Assembly (NCBI GenBank): GCA_934317005.1
Contig: CAKREB010000010.1
Coordinates: forward strand, 54,336 to 118,335
DNA from: an uncultured Lachnospiraceae bacterium
GTDB taxonomy: Bacteria; Bacillota; Clostridia; Lachnospirales; Lachnospiraceae
Length of the DNA: 64,000 nt
Direction of reading: 5' to 3'
The translations under genes and the position numbers were made by a program. The first letter of the stretch is position 1. Each line of letters starts with the position of its first letter. The notes beneath the pieces were generated by a model. The model did not search any database and was not told the origin of the DNA. It saw nothing but the letters and a program-made list of their open reading frames with translations. Of this stretch, positions 38,784-49,000 are shown piece after piece.

Positions 38784-39713
38784 ATGAGACATTTAATCAG
38801 TCCACTTGATCTATCTGTTGAGGAGTTAGATTCCATCCTCTGTTTAGGACAAAAAATCATGAAAGATCCCGATAAATATTCGCATGTATGTGACGGGAAA
38901 AAATTAGCAACTTTATTTTATGAGCCAAGCACCAGAACACGTCTTAGTTTTGAAGCAGCGATGCTTAACTTAGGTGGTAAGGTACTTGGTTTTTCTTCGG
39001 CCGATTCCAGCTCAGCCTCCAAAGGCGAAAGCGTTGCCGATACGATCCGTGTAATTTCATCCTATGCTGACATCTGTGCCATGCGCCACCCAAAGGAGGG
39101 TGCTCCAACTGTTGCCTCCATGTATTCGGAGATTCCGGTGATCAATGCCGGTGACGGTGGACATAACCATCCGACACAGACATTAACAGATCTTTTAACG
39201 ATCAAAACACTCACCGGCCGTTTAGACAACATGACGATCGGTATGTGCGGTGACTTAAAGTTTGGACGTACTGTCCATTCCCTGATCAATGCAATGGTTC
39301 GCTATAAAAATGTACGCTTCATCCTGATCTCACCAAATGAATTGATGATTCCGGATTATCTGCGCCGCGAAGTATTAGATGCAAATAATATTGAATATAT
39401 CGAAACTAGCGAGCTTGAAAAATATATGCCTGAACTGGACATTTTATATATGACAAGAGTACAAAGAGAACGTTTCTTTAACGAAGAAGACTATATCCGC
39501 TTAAAAGACAGCTTCATTCTGGATGCTTCTAAGATGCAGTATGCCAAAAAGGATATGTTCGTGCTCCATCCTCTCCCACGTGTCAATGAGATTGCAACCG
39601 AAGTAGACAACGATCCGAGAGCCGTATATTTTAAACAGGCAAAATTCGGTGTATATGTCCGTATGGCACTGATCATGACACTTCTCGGACTGGAACATTC
39701 CGTAGATGATTAA
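38784..39713 (+). CDS. pyrB: Aspartate carbamoyltransferase, catalytic chain
   Basis: The 309-residue subunit joins carbamoyl phosphate and aspartate in pyrimidine synthesis. The carbamoyl-phosphate motif FYEPSTRTRLSFE (about residues 48-60) and the aspartate-side HPLPRVNEI (about 264-272) are intact, with GDGGHNHPTQTL between them. The gene is followed at once by pyrI, so the holoenzyme is of the regulated E. coli type (catalytic plus regulatory chains). AGGGGG lies before the ATG. Confidence 0.97.
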   Translation: MRHLISPLDLSVEELDSILCLGQKIMKDPDKYSHVCDGKKLATLFYEPSTRTRLSFEAAMLNLGGKVLGFSSADSSSASKGESVADTIRVISSYADICAMRHPKEGAPTVASMYSEIPVINAGDGGHNHPTQTLTDLLTIKTLTGRLDNMTIGMCGDLKFGRTVHSLINAMVRYKNVRFILISPNELMIPDYLRREVLDANNIEYIETSELEKYMPELDILYMTRVQRERFFNEEDYIRLKDSFILDASKMQYAKKDMFVLHPLPRVNEIATEVDNDPRAVYFKQAKFGVYVRMALIMTLLGLEHSVDD

Positions 39714-39729
39714 GGAGGTAAAGATTGCT

Positions 39730-40155
39730 ATGTTAAATATTGGTGGCTTAAACGAAGGTATCGTCATTGATCACATTCAGGCCGGCGGTGCCATGAAAAT
39801 ATATGAATACTTAAATCTGGAAAAACTGGACTGCTCCGTTGCGATCATCAAAAATGCACGAAGCAACAAAATGGGAAAAAAAGATATCATAAAAATCGAG
39901 GGTGCTTTAGATATCGACTTAAACGTTCTCGGTGTATTAGATCACAATATTACGATCAACATTATCAAAGATAACCAAATTGTACAAAAGCATGTACTTT
40001 CCCTTCCGGAAAAAGTAACAAATATTATTAAATGTAAGAATCCCCGCTGCATCACTTCGATCGAGCAGGAATTACCACATACCTTTAAACTGACAGACCG
40101 CAAAAACCGCATTTACCGCTGTATTTACTGCGAGTCTAAATTTAAAGGAAATTAA
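39730..40155 (+). CDS. pyrI: Aspartate carbamoyltransferase, regulatory chain
   Basis: The 141-residue regulatory chain binds nucleotides in its N-terminal domain and zinc in its C-terminal one. The four zinc cysteines are CKNPRC and CIYC (about residues 104-135). The N-terminal IKNARSNKMGKKDIIKIEG stretch corresponds to the allosteric domain. GGAGG precedes ATG 39730; the longer frame overlaps pyrB. It forms an operon with pyrB. Confidence 0.95.
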   Translation: MLNIGGLNEGIVIDHIQAGGAMKIYEYLNLEKLDCSVAIIKNARSNKMGKKDIIKIEGALDIDLNVLGVLDHNITINIIKDNQIVQKHVLSLPEKVTNIIKCKNPRCITSIEQELPHTFKLTDRKNRIYRCIYCESKFKGN

Positions 40156-40189
40156 AAGTTTTATATGATCTGAAAAATTGAGGTTTATT

Positions 40190-42226
40190 ATGGGAAAAAA
40201 GCTTATTTACATTGTAGATGATTCAAAAACCATTTTAAAACACGCAGAAGGTGTCTTAATCGGCCGTTATGATGTTTCACTGTTCCAATCCGGAAAGGAT
40301 GCCTTAGAACAGATGATATCTCAACCACCAAATCTGGTTCTGTTAGATATTAATATGCCGGAAATGAATGGATATGAGGTTTTTCAAAACATGAAGGATC
40401 ATGCAAAGCTGCAACGGATCCCGGTCATCTTTCTGACTGCTGACACAAAACAGGAAAGCGAACTGATGGGTTTGGAAATGGGTGCAATGGACTATATCAC
40501 AAAGCCCTTTGCGCCTCTCATTATGCAGCAAAGAATTGCCCGCATTCTGGAATTAGATGATTTTCGCAAGGACTTAGAGCATCTGGTTGAATTAAAAACT
40601 GCTGAAGTTGAAAAATTATTTATACAGGCAATCACTACCATTACCTATGCTGTAGATGCAAAAGACAGATATACAAAGGGACATTCGGTAAGAGTTGCGC
40701 GTTATGCCCTTGCCATCGCCCAAAAATTAAACTGGTCCAAACAGGACTGTCTGAACCTCTACTATACTGCTCTGCTTCACGATATTGGTAAGATTGGTAT
40801 TCCAGACAGTATTTTGAACAAGCCTTCCAAGCTGACTGATGAAGAGTACCGCCTTGTGCGCAATCATACCGTCGTTGGTGCAAATATTCTCCATCCGATC
40901 ACAATGATTCCTCAGATCTGTGACGGAGCGAAATATCATCATGAACGTTATGACGGTAAAGGATATCCTTATGGGCTAAAAGGAAATGAAATTCCTTACA
41001 TTGCCCGCATTATCGGTATTGCCGATTCCTATGACGCCATGACTTCTACCCGCGTTTACGAAAAAGCAAGAGTGGACGAATATGCACTAAAGGAGTTTGA
41101 AAAGGGACGTGGGACACAGTTTGATCCGTATTTAGCAGACGTTATGATCGGCATTATCAAAGAAGGATTTTCTCCATCCGATATGCCAGAGTTTGAATTT
41201 GAAAAAGATGATTCGGAAGGCTTTGAGAACGCAAACTTCTTATTGGAGGTCTGCAAAAAGGCAGAGCGGAATGATAAAAAATCTACTTCGATCGACTCCT
41301 TAACGGAGCTTCCGACAAAAGATACATTCGAAAAGACGATCAATACATACCTTGAAAATCCACTTCATTACGGAATCATGTTTTTGATGGATGTAGATGA
41401 CCTTTTCCTGATCAATGATAATTATGGACACATCGCAGGCGATCATACCATCCGCCGCTTATCTGATGTGATCCGCTCTCTCGCAGAAGACACTGCTTTT
41501 TCCTGCCGCATCAGCGGTGATGAATTTGCGGTCTTTTATCCTAGAAAATACGATAAAGAGTGGGTTACACAGAAAGCACAGAATCTGCTGTCTTCCTTTG
41601 AAAAAATTATCGCAGATATTGACATCAGGCATCAGATTTCCCTTTCCATCGGTATTTCTTATACGGAACGTCCGATAGAAAACTGTAAAAAGCTTCTGCA
41701 GGAATGCGGCAAAGCGTTATACTATGTCAAGATCAACGGTAAACATGATTTTAAGGTTTTCCAGCGCGAAGAAGACTATACCGCAAGAGATCGTTCCAAA
41801 GGACTCCAGATCGATATGGCACAGCTAAAGCGCAGATTGACCGAAGAAACCCCTGCGATAGGTGCCTATTCGGTTGACTATGGTAACTTCGAAAAGATTT
41901 ATCAGCTGATCGCGCGAAGCTTAAAACGTAACAAACAGGAAGCCCAGATTATTTTATTTTCTTTGACAGAAAGTGTACCGGGATGTGTCGAGATCAGCGA
42001 TCTAAATGAGGCAATGGATATTTTGGAACGCTGCATTGTCGGTTTCCTTAGAAAAGGAGATGTCACCTCCCGCTACAGTAGTTCCCAGCAGCTTGTGATC
42101 ATGTTAAACAGTAATATTGAAAATGGACATATGATTGCAGAGCGCATCATTAACAACTACTCAAGAATGTATAATAATTATAATATCGAACTGCTTTATA
42201 ATATTGAGCAGATACAGCAAAACTAA
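40190..42226 (+). CDS. Response regulator with HD-GYP and GGDEF domains (c-di-GMP turnover)
   Basis: The 678-residue protein has a receiver domain (about residues 1-120, with LVLLDINMPEMNGYE), an HD-GYP phosphodiesterase domain (about 140-330: LLHDIGKIGIP and HHERYDGKGYPYGL) and a GGDEF domain (about 370-530) whose motif reads SGDEF. A last domain (about 560-678) looks like a degenerate cyclase fold. It may both make and break cyclic di-GMP under phosphorylation control. TGAGG precedes ATG 40190. It follows pyrI by 34 bp but its function is unrelated. Confidence 0.88.
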   Translation: MGKKLIYIVDDSKTILKHAEGVLIGRYDVSLFQSGKDALEQMISQPPNLVLLDINMPEMNGYEVFQNMKDHAKLQRIPVIFLTADTKQESELMGLEMGAMDYITKPFAPLIMQQRIARILELDDFRKDLEHLVELKTAEVEKLFIQAITTITYAVDAKDRYTKGHSVRVARYALAIAQKLNWSKQDCLNLYYTALLHDIGKIGIPDSILNKPSKLTDEEYRLVRNHTVVGANILHPITMIPQICDGAKYHHERYDGKGYPYGLKGNEIPYIARIIGIADSYDAMTSTRVYEKARVDEYALKEFEKGRGTQFDPYLADVMIGIIKEGFSPSDMPEFEFEKDDSEGFENANFLLEVCKKAERNDKKSTSIDSLTELPTKDTFEKTINTYLENPLHYGIMFLMDVDDLFLINDNYGHIAGDHTIRRLSDVIRSLAEDTAFSCRISGDEFAVFYPRKYDKEWVTQKAQNLLSSFEKIIADIDIRHQISLSIGISYTERPIENCKKLLQECGKALYYVKINGKHDFKVFQREEDYTARDRSKGLQIDMAQLKRRLTEETPAIGAYSVDYGNFEKIYQLIARSLKRNKQEAQIILFSLTESVPGCVEISDLNEAMDILERCIVGFLRKGDVTSRYSSSQQLVIMLNSNIENGHMIAERIINNYSRMYNNYNIELLYNIEQIQQN

Positions 42227-42234
42227 TAACAAAC

Positions 42235-42272
42235 TAAGCCCTAAAGCAGAATTTCTTCTACTTTAGGGCTTA
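42235..42272. terminator. Terminator between converging regulator and fhs genes
   Basis: TAAGCCCTAAAG (42235-42246) pairs with CTTTAGGGCTTA (42261-42272). A/T-rich runs lie on both sides, so it serves both strands. Confidence 0.85.
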
Positions 42273-42310
42273 ATTTATATTTCTTATTTTTATACAATTT
42301 CCTATCTCAA

Positions 42311-43981
42311 TTATGATAAACCAATGATCTTACCATTGTCATCTACATCAATCCGCTCAGCCGCAGGATGCAGCGGAAGTCCCGGCATCGTCATAACCGT
42401 TCCCGTGATAGCAACGACAAAGCCGGCTCCTGCTGACACATAGACTTCCCGGATATTAATATTAAAGTCTGTCGGACGACCTAATTTCTTTGGATCATCT
42501 GATAAAGAATACTGATTCTTTGCCATGCAGACCGGAGTATTGCCATATCCAAGCTTTTCTAAACGGTCAATTGCCTGCGCTGCTGCCGGTGCATAGGTTA
42601 CACTGGCTGCACCATAGATTTCTTTTGCGATTGTTTCAATCTTTTCACGGATCGGAAGGTTTACGTCATACAATGGTGCAAAGTGACTTTCTTTGTTTTC
42701 CAATGTTTCAAAAAGCTTTTCGGCAAGCTCAATACCGCCCTCACCGCCTTTTTCCCAAACCTCTGAAAGCGCAAACTCACATCCTCTGCTCTCACAGAAC
42801 TCTTTGACATAGGCAAGCTCTGCATCACTGTCTGATACAAAACGGTTCAGGGTTACAACACATGGTATATTGTACTTTGCAATATTTTCAATATGCTTTT
42901 CCAGATTAACGATACCCTTTTTCAAGGCCTCTAAATTCTCTGTACCAAGCTCATCCTTTGGTACACCGCCATTATATTTCAAAGCACGTACTGTAGCCAC
43001 TAAGATTACTGCATCCGGCTTTAAGCCTGACATACGGCACTTAATATCCAAAAACTTCTCTGCACCCAGATCTGCACCAAAACCTGCCTCTGTCACAACA
43101 TAGTCTGCTAACTTTAATGCTGTCTTTGTCGCACGTACACTATTACATCCATGCGCAATATTGGCAAATGGGCCGCCATGTACAAATGCCGGTGTATTTT
43201 CTACAGTCTGTACCAGATTTGGCTTGATCGCATCCTTTAAAAGTGCCGCCATTGCACCAACTGCATTCAACTGACCGGCTGTAACCGGCTGTCCATCGTA
43301 ATCGTATGCTACGATCATCTTTGCCAGACGTTCCTTCAAGTCCTTCATATCTTCTGCCAGACATAAGATAGCCATGATCTCTGATGCGACAGAAATGATA
43401 AAGTGATCTTCTCTTACCACACCGTCAACCGGTCTTCCCAGACCGACAACAATATTTCGCAGTACGCGGTCATTCATGTCTACACAACGCTTCCATACAA
43501 TCTGGTTCGTGTCAATACGAAGTGCATTGCCCTGCTTGATGTGATTATCTAACATTGCAGCTAACAGATTGTTTGCAGAAGTAATGGCATGAAAATCTCC
43601 TGTAAAGTGAAGGTTTAAATCCTCCATCGGAACAACCTGTGCATATCCACCGCCTGCTGCTCCTCCTTTAATACCAAAGCATGGTCCTAACGATGGCTCA
43701 CGCAATGCGATTGCTGCTTTCTTTCCGAGCTTTCCCAGTGCCTCACCAAGACCAACTGTCGTCGTTGTCTTGCCCTCTCCTGCAGGTGTAGGATTGATTG
43801 CTGTCACAAGTATCAGCTTTCCATCCTTGCGATCCTTAATCTCCTGCCAGAGTTCATCTGTCAATTTTGCTTTATATTTTCCATAAAACTCTAAATCATC
43901 TTCCTCAATTCCTAACTGCTTCGCTACTTCGCGAATATGAATCATTTTTGTTTCCTGTGCAATCTCAATATCAGATTTCAT
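42311..43981 (-). CDS. fhs: Formate-tetrahydrofolate ligase
   Basis: The 556-residue enzyme forms 10-formyl-THF from formate and ATP. The P-loop PTPAGEGKTTTTVGLGEAL (about residues 64-82) and the LREPSLGPCFGIKGGAAGGG segment are diagnostic. It feeds one-carbon units to purines and, in acetogens, the Wood-Ljungdahl pathway; no other genes of that pathway adjoin it. A promoter lies 70 to 100 bp upstream. A GGCAGGAG site precedes the start. Confidence 0.97.
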   Translation of the reverse strand: MKSDIEIAQETKMIHIREVAKQLGIEEDDLEFYGKYKAKLTDELWQEIKDRKDGKLILVTAINPTPAGEGKTTTTVGLGEALGKLGKKAAIALREPSLGPCFGIKGGAAGGGYAQVVPMEDLNLHFTGDFHAITSANNLLAAMLDNHIKQGNALRIDTNQIVWKRCVDMNDRVLRNIVVGLGRPVDGVVREDHFIISVASEIMAILCLAEDMKDLKERLAKMIVAYDYDGQPVTAGQLNAVGAMAALLKDAIKPNLVQTVENTPAFVHGGPFANIAHGCNSVRATKTALKLADYVVTEAGFGADLGAEKFLDIKCRMSGLKPDAVILVATVRALKYNGGVPKDELGTENLEALKKGIVNLEKHIENIAKYNIPCVVTLNRFVSDSDAELAYVKEFCESRGCEFALSEVWEKGGEGGIELAEKLFETLENKESHFAPLYDVNLPIREKIETIAKEIYGAASVTYAPAAAQAIDRLEKLGYGNTPVCMAKNQYSLSDDPKKLGRPTDFNINIREVYVSAGAGFVVAITGTVMTMPGLPLHPAAERIDVDDNGKIIGLS

Positions 43982-44051
43982 AGTATCTAATCTCCTGCCT
44001 TTCTTTTCTTCAACGCTTTATCCTGCAAAACAGAATATTTGTATCCTTTAC

Positions 44052-44081
44052 ATAATAGCGCATATTTAGCATATATGGCAA
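44052..44081 (-). promoter_or_regulatory. Sigma-A promoter of fhs
   Basis: On the minus strand TTGCCA (44081-44076) and TATTAT (44057-44052) are spaced by 18 bp, about 70 bp before the fhs start. Confidence 0.7.
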
Positions 44082-44107
44082 CTATCGTTTATAAAATTGA
44101 TAAGATG

Positions 44108-45043
44108 TTACCTCTCACATAAAAATTTCTTTCGCAGCCAATGCACATAATCTCTTACAACATTGTGTCCGGTGTACTGATATAACATCCTGCAACCAAC
44201 CATCTCTTCTAACTCATTAAAGATCAGCTTTCCCTCCCGGTCAATGATAAAGTCCAAACCGGCAAGCCCCAATGTATGCCCCTCAAAGGCTTTAAGAACC
44301 GTTTCCACCACCTCCTGCTCTTTTGGCAAAAGTCTGTATGGCTCTGCGTAACCTCCGAGCGAAAAGTTCGAGCGGAAATCCTTTGTTCCCTGACGCAGCA
44401 TACACTGATAGATCCGATTTCCAAGAATATACACACGCACATCCTTACTGTCACTTGAAATTTTTTCCTGTAAAATACATTCCCTTCCACAAAAAAGCTG
44501 TAATGTCTTCGACAGCTCTTTCCAGAAAGCATCACCACAGAAAGCCTCTGCTCTTTTGGGTGAGCATAATTCTGTTACTTCACTGCCGCCATGTCCATCT
44601 ACAGTCTTTAAAACACAGACACCGTCCCGTTTCCAAAAGTCGTTGATTTCCTGTAACTGTGTGACATCTCTATCCTGTACTGCACACGCCCACTCCCTTA
44701 TCCTTTCAGGTGGGATCAAAAAAGATCTGGGTGCCCACGCAGTTTTAAGAGTCTGTTCTGTCAGGTGCTTCTTTAGATACTGCAGTGTGAAAAACTTATG
44801 ATTTCCAATCCTTGTCAGGAAAGACTCATGAAGCACCGGTATCTTTCTTTCCTCATACCAGACACTGACATCTGCATCTCTGGTACGGTTTAATACAAGC
44901 TGTGGAAGCGGCTCCTTTCGATATTGTTCCTTTGAAACATAAGAAAAGGTAATTCCCTCCTTCTGTCCTTCTTCTTGAAACATCCGAATAAACGCTTGAT
45001 TTTTTGCCGCTTCTGCCTCATCATAAATCAAATATCCGATCAT
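44108..45043 (-). CDS. ATP-grasp ligase (RimK/YheCD-like), second of a pair
   Basis: This 311-residue protein opens MIGYLIYDEAEAAKNQAFI and has the ATP-grasp core: VCVLKTVDGHGGSEV (nucleotide lid), ILQEKI, KDVRVYILGNRI, and the metal-binding FNELEEMVGCRM near the C-terminus. ATP-grasp enzymes of this group form amide bonds such as in peptide tailing or spore-coat modification. AGAGGAAAG precedes ATG 45043. It follows a related ligase by 13 bp, so both act in one pathway. The substrate is unknown. Confidence 0.78.
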   Translation of the reverse strand: MIGYLIYDEAEAAKNQAFIRMFQEEGQKEGITFSYVSKEQYRKEPLPQLVLNRTRDADVSVWYEERKIPVLHESFLTRIGNHKFFTLQYLKKHLTEQTLKTAWAPRSFLIPPERIREWACAVQDRDVTQLQEINDFWKRDGVCVLKTVDGHGGSEVTELCSPKRAEAFCGDAFWKELSKTLQLFCGRECILQEKISSDSKDVRVYILGNRIYQCMLRQGTKDFRSNFSLGGYAEPYRLLPKEQEVVETVLKAFEGHTLGLAGLDFIIDREGKLIFNELEEMVGCRMLYQYTGHNVVRDYVHWLRKKFLCER

Positions 45044-45056
45044 GGCTTTCCTCTTT

Positions 45057-46046
45057 TCAAACATTTTCATATGGCTTATAAACTTTATTACAAATATAAT
45101 TCATAATACATTCTGCTGTATTTACTCCTGTACAGGTGTAAATATTTTTAAAATGCGCATTGGAATTTACCTCACATACGATTCCGGCTGTCCCTTTCTT
45201 TCCTGCATCCGTAAAAAGCAGATCCACTCCTGCAAAATCAAGGCCAAGTACCTGCACAGTGCGCACTGCCAGCTCACATTCCTGCTTTGTAGGAGCATAT
45301 CTTTTCATGCTTCCGCCATTTGTAATATTTGCCCGAAAATCATTATCCGAAAAACGGTACATGGCTGCAACCACTTCATCTCCAACCACCTGCAGGCGCA
45401 CATCCCTGCCACAGCTTTCTTTCTGATACTTCTGATAGAGAAATGGTACACCCGCTAACTTTTCCGTATAATGCATAACCTCTTTTCTGTCATGCGCCAG
45501 ATATACCTGCATGCCAAAAGAACCATAGCATTCCTTAATCACAAGCGGCAATCCCAGACTTTCAATGATCTGATCTACATATGTCAGACTGGTGTAGCCA
45601 ATATTTCCATACGTCATAGGTGCTGCAATCGTTGGAAGCAGTAAAATCTTTTCCTCCGGTCTGCAGTGACGGTTCCACTGCCAGAGCTTATGGTAAGTTT
45701 CGTATTTATTGTCACACGCTGCAATAGATTCGATTGTGTTAAAAACCGGCACTCCCTTTTCCTTACAAATATCCTCTAACACCGTTCCAAGCGGAATATC
45801 CTTGTCCCAATACAGAATAAAATCATATTCCTTTGCAATCTGCTCTATCCTGTCGGTAATCGGCTCCCGTCGGTTATCTTCAGATGTAGTTTCTATCATG
45901 TACAAAAGCTCTGTGTTTTGCAACAGAGAAAGCGCAATGTTTCTTTGACCGGCCGCCTTCTTTAGCCACTCATAATGTTCCACAAACTTGTCTGTCCGTA
46001 AAAACGCATTTGTTACCAACGCACCTTTTTTTTGCTTTCCTTCCAT
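45057..46046 (-). CDS. ATP-grasp ligase (RimK-like), first of a pair
   Basis: The 329-residue protein resembles RimK-type amino-acid ligases: LPLVIKECYGSFGMQV for ATP, FLYQKYQKESCGRDVRLQVV and GLDFAGVDLLF, with EVNSNAHFKNI as the metal-binding end. The N-terminal 110 residues are the pre-ATP-grasp domain (FILYWDKDIPLG). GGAG precedes ATG 46046. It starts 18 bp after the FtsK stop and precedes the second ligase, forming a three-gene row. No precursor peptide gene was found beside it. Confidence 0.8.
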   Translation of the reverse strand: MEGKQKKGALVTNAFLRTDKFVEHYEWLKKAAGQRNIALSLLQNTELLYMIETTSEDNRREPITDRIEQIAKEYDFILYWDKDIPLGTVLEDICKEKGVPVFNTIESIAACDNKYETYHKLWQWNRHCRPEEKILLLPTIAAPMTYGNIGYTSLTYVDQIIESLGLPLVIKECYGSFGMQVYLAHDRKEVMHYTEKLAGVPFLYQKYQKESCGRDVRLQVVGDEVVAAMYRFSDNDFRANITNGGSMKRYAPTKQECELAVRTVQVLGLDFAGVDLLFTDAGKKGTAGIVCEVNSNAHFKNIYTCTGVNTAECIMNYICNKVYKPYENV

Positions 46047-46064
46047 GCTCTTCTCCATTAACGA

Positions 46065-49000
46065 CTAAATTTCCTGTGTTGCTACCGTTTCCTCTTCCAT
46101 TTCCTTGACCATCGACTCCATCTCTTCCTGCGAAACAGCACCTTCGTCCCCTGAAAGCATACGTTCAAACTCTTCCATTGTCATTAGAACCTTACGCGGC
46201 TTTGTTCCCTCTGCCGGTCCGACAACACCTGCCTTGTTCAACTGATCGATGATACGTCCGGCACGGTTGAAGCCAATTGAAAAACGTCTTTGCAGCTGTC
46301 CTGCCGCTGCTCTGTCTGACTCAATGACAAATCTTCCGGCATCTTCAAAATATTCATCACGGTCTGCCTGAGATTTCTTTTCTTCCGAGGCAGGAGTTTC
46401 CTTTGGCTCCTCGATAATTTCTGTTACAGAATGATCGTACTCCGGTGTTTCGTTGTTGCTGCGCAGGAAGTCAACCACATCACTTACTTCCTTGTCTGAT
46501 ACGAAAGCACCCTGCACGCGCACGGGCTCGGAATATCCGGATGGGAAGAATAACATATCTCCCTTTCCCAAAAGCTTTTCTGCGCCACCCTTATCCAGAA
46601 TCGTCCTGGAATCAATAACTGAGGATACGGAAAAGGCGATACGCGATGGGATGTTTGCCTTGATCACACCCGTGATAACATTAACTGATGGTCGCTGTGT
46701 AGCAAGCACCAGATGAATGCCCGCTGCTCTGGCAAGCTGCGCCAGACGGCATACGGCATCTTCCACTTCCTTTGAAGCGACCATCATCAGATCAGCAAAC
46801 TCATCCACAATGACAATCAGATATGGCATCTTCGTATAACCTGCTGACTCTGCCTCCCCAAACTCCTTAATCTTTGCATTGTATCCTGATATATTTCTAA
46901 CGCCTAACTCCTTAAACTTATTATAACGATCCATCATCTCCCGAACAGCCCAGTTTAACGCTGCCGCTGCTTCCTTCGGATCTGTCACGACAGGACAGAA
47001 CAGATGCGGAATACCATTGTATACGCTTAACTCAACTACCTTTGGATCAATCATGATAAGCTTTACGTCCTTTGGATCTGCCTTGTATAAAATACTCATG
47101 ATCAATGTATTGATACAAACGGACTTTCCGGAGCCGGTTGCACCTGCGATCAGTAAATGTGGCATTTTCGCAATATCTGCCATAATCAGCTTTCCGGCGA
47201 TATCCTTTCCTACCGCAAATGTCAGATCTGACTTTGCATTGGCAAAGGCATCCCCCTCTAAAAGCTCTCTAAAATAGACAGAGCTTGGTGTTGCATTTGG
47301 CACTTCAATTCCCACTGCCGCCTTTCCCGGAATAGGTGCTTCGATTCGGATGCTTGCCGCTGCAAGACTAAGCTTGAGATCATCTGCAAGATTTGTGATC
47401 TTGTTGACACGCACTCCCTGTTCCGGAAACAGCTCATATCTTGTAACCGTAGGGCCACACGTAACCGGCCCCATATTCACATTGACATTAAAGCTTTTTA
47501 AGGTATCCTGAAGCTTAGATGCCGTCATGCGAAGCTGCTCATCACTCATTTGATTCTGTGCTTCCTTCGGCAGAGCCAGAAGATCGATTGGCGGTATCTC
47601 ATATGGTTTTCCTTCTTCTACACTGACTTTGCTTTCATTCAGTGCATTAAACGTATCTGATGCAGACACATAGTTATCCCCGCCAATCTTACCGTGACCG
47701 TTTGGCATCTGCATATCTGACTGTCCAAAGGAAGGAAGCGGCTTTTTCGGTCTTACCGGTTCCTGTGGTTCTGGTTCCTGTGGTTCTGGTTCCTGTGGTT
47801 CTGGCTCCTGTGGTTCTGGCTCCTGTGGTTCTGGCTCCTGTGATTCTGGCTCCTGTGATTCTGCTTTCTTAGAAGAATCTAAAATCTTTTCCTGACTTTC
47901 TTCTATTCTTTCTATTTCTGTAGAATAATTTTGTACATCTTCTGTATCTTCCTCTACTAGAGCAGACAGTCCCTGCTCTTTTTCTAATTCTTTGTCTGCC
48001 TGACCATTTTGCAGTTCATCCTGAAACTCTTCAAATGCCGACTTTTGTGCTGCCTCTTTTGTAAAATACTTCTCCTCTTCCGGAAGCAGCACACCTGTCC
48101 TCTCATTTTCTTTAAACGTGGTTTCTATCTTCTTTTTCTCTGTCGCTTTTTCTATGCTTTGCTTCTTTTTCTTACCTCCGAACTTCTCATTTAACTCATT
48201 GCGATAGATTGGAATCTGCGCAACCGTACTTTCCTGCGTTGCGATTGCTTCCTTTTCTGCTGCATTTTCTGCTTTGCAAACTTCCTCTACTTCCTGATAA
48301 CCTGTCGGACGTATCTTTTTACTGTCCTCTTCCTGTGATGCCGTCTGTTTTTTCTTAGTATCCAAAGCATTCGCTGCAGCTCTTCCCTTTTCTTCTACTG
48401 CCTTCTCTACAGGCTTTGCAGCTTTTTTGTGTGGGGCATCTTCCATTTTTCGCAGATCAAAGGACTGTACCTTTGGTACCTTTTCCAAATTACTTTCTGA
48501 CTGCGCCCTGCTTGCACGATCCGGTCTTGCATTTGTAAAGACACGATAGGATGGTTCTTTGTAATCCTCTTCCTGGCTAATCTCTTCGTATACCTCTTTC
48601 ATCTCCTGATGGTATGCATTTCTCTTGCGAAGCATGCTCATCAGCTCTACTCCATAGAAAATATAAAGGCAAAAGAGTAACAGCACAAATAAAATAATAC
48701 CGGCGCCAATTCCTCCGATCACCATAGAAAAGACAGAGCTGATCGCCCTGCCACATAAACCACCATTGAATCTGCCATGACCAACCACATCCTGACAGGT
48801 CAGGAACATACATTCCAGATAATCTTTATGTAACACATGATTGCTTGTGTAATACTCGGTGATAATCTGCTTTTGAAACACCAGATCCGATAATCCAAGC
48901 AATGACAAAATAATTCCCACAAAGCTGCCAACTCTTCTTGTAACACGCCTGTCCCCCTGATTGACAATGCAAAACACAAAGCCAATCATACAAAATAACG

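Noticed and set aside
47660..47872. Plus-strand frame over the FtsK repeat
   Set aside because: It consists of the antisense reading of the EPQ repeat and has no independent support.
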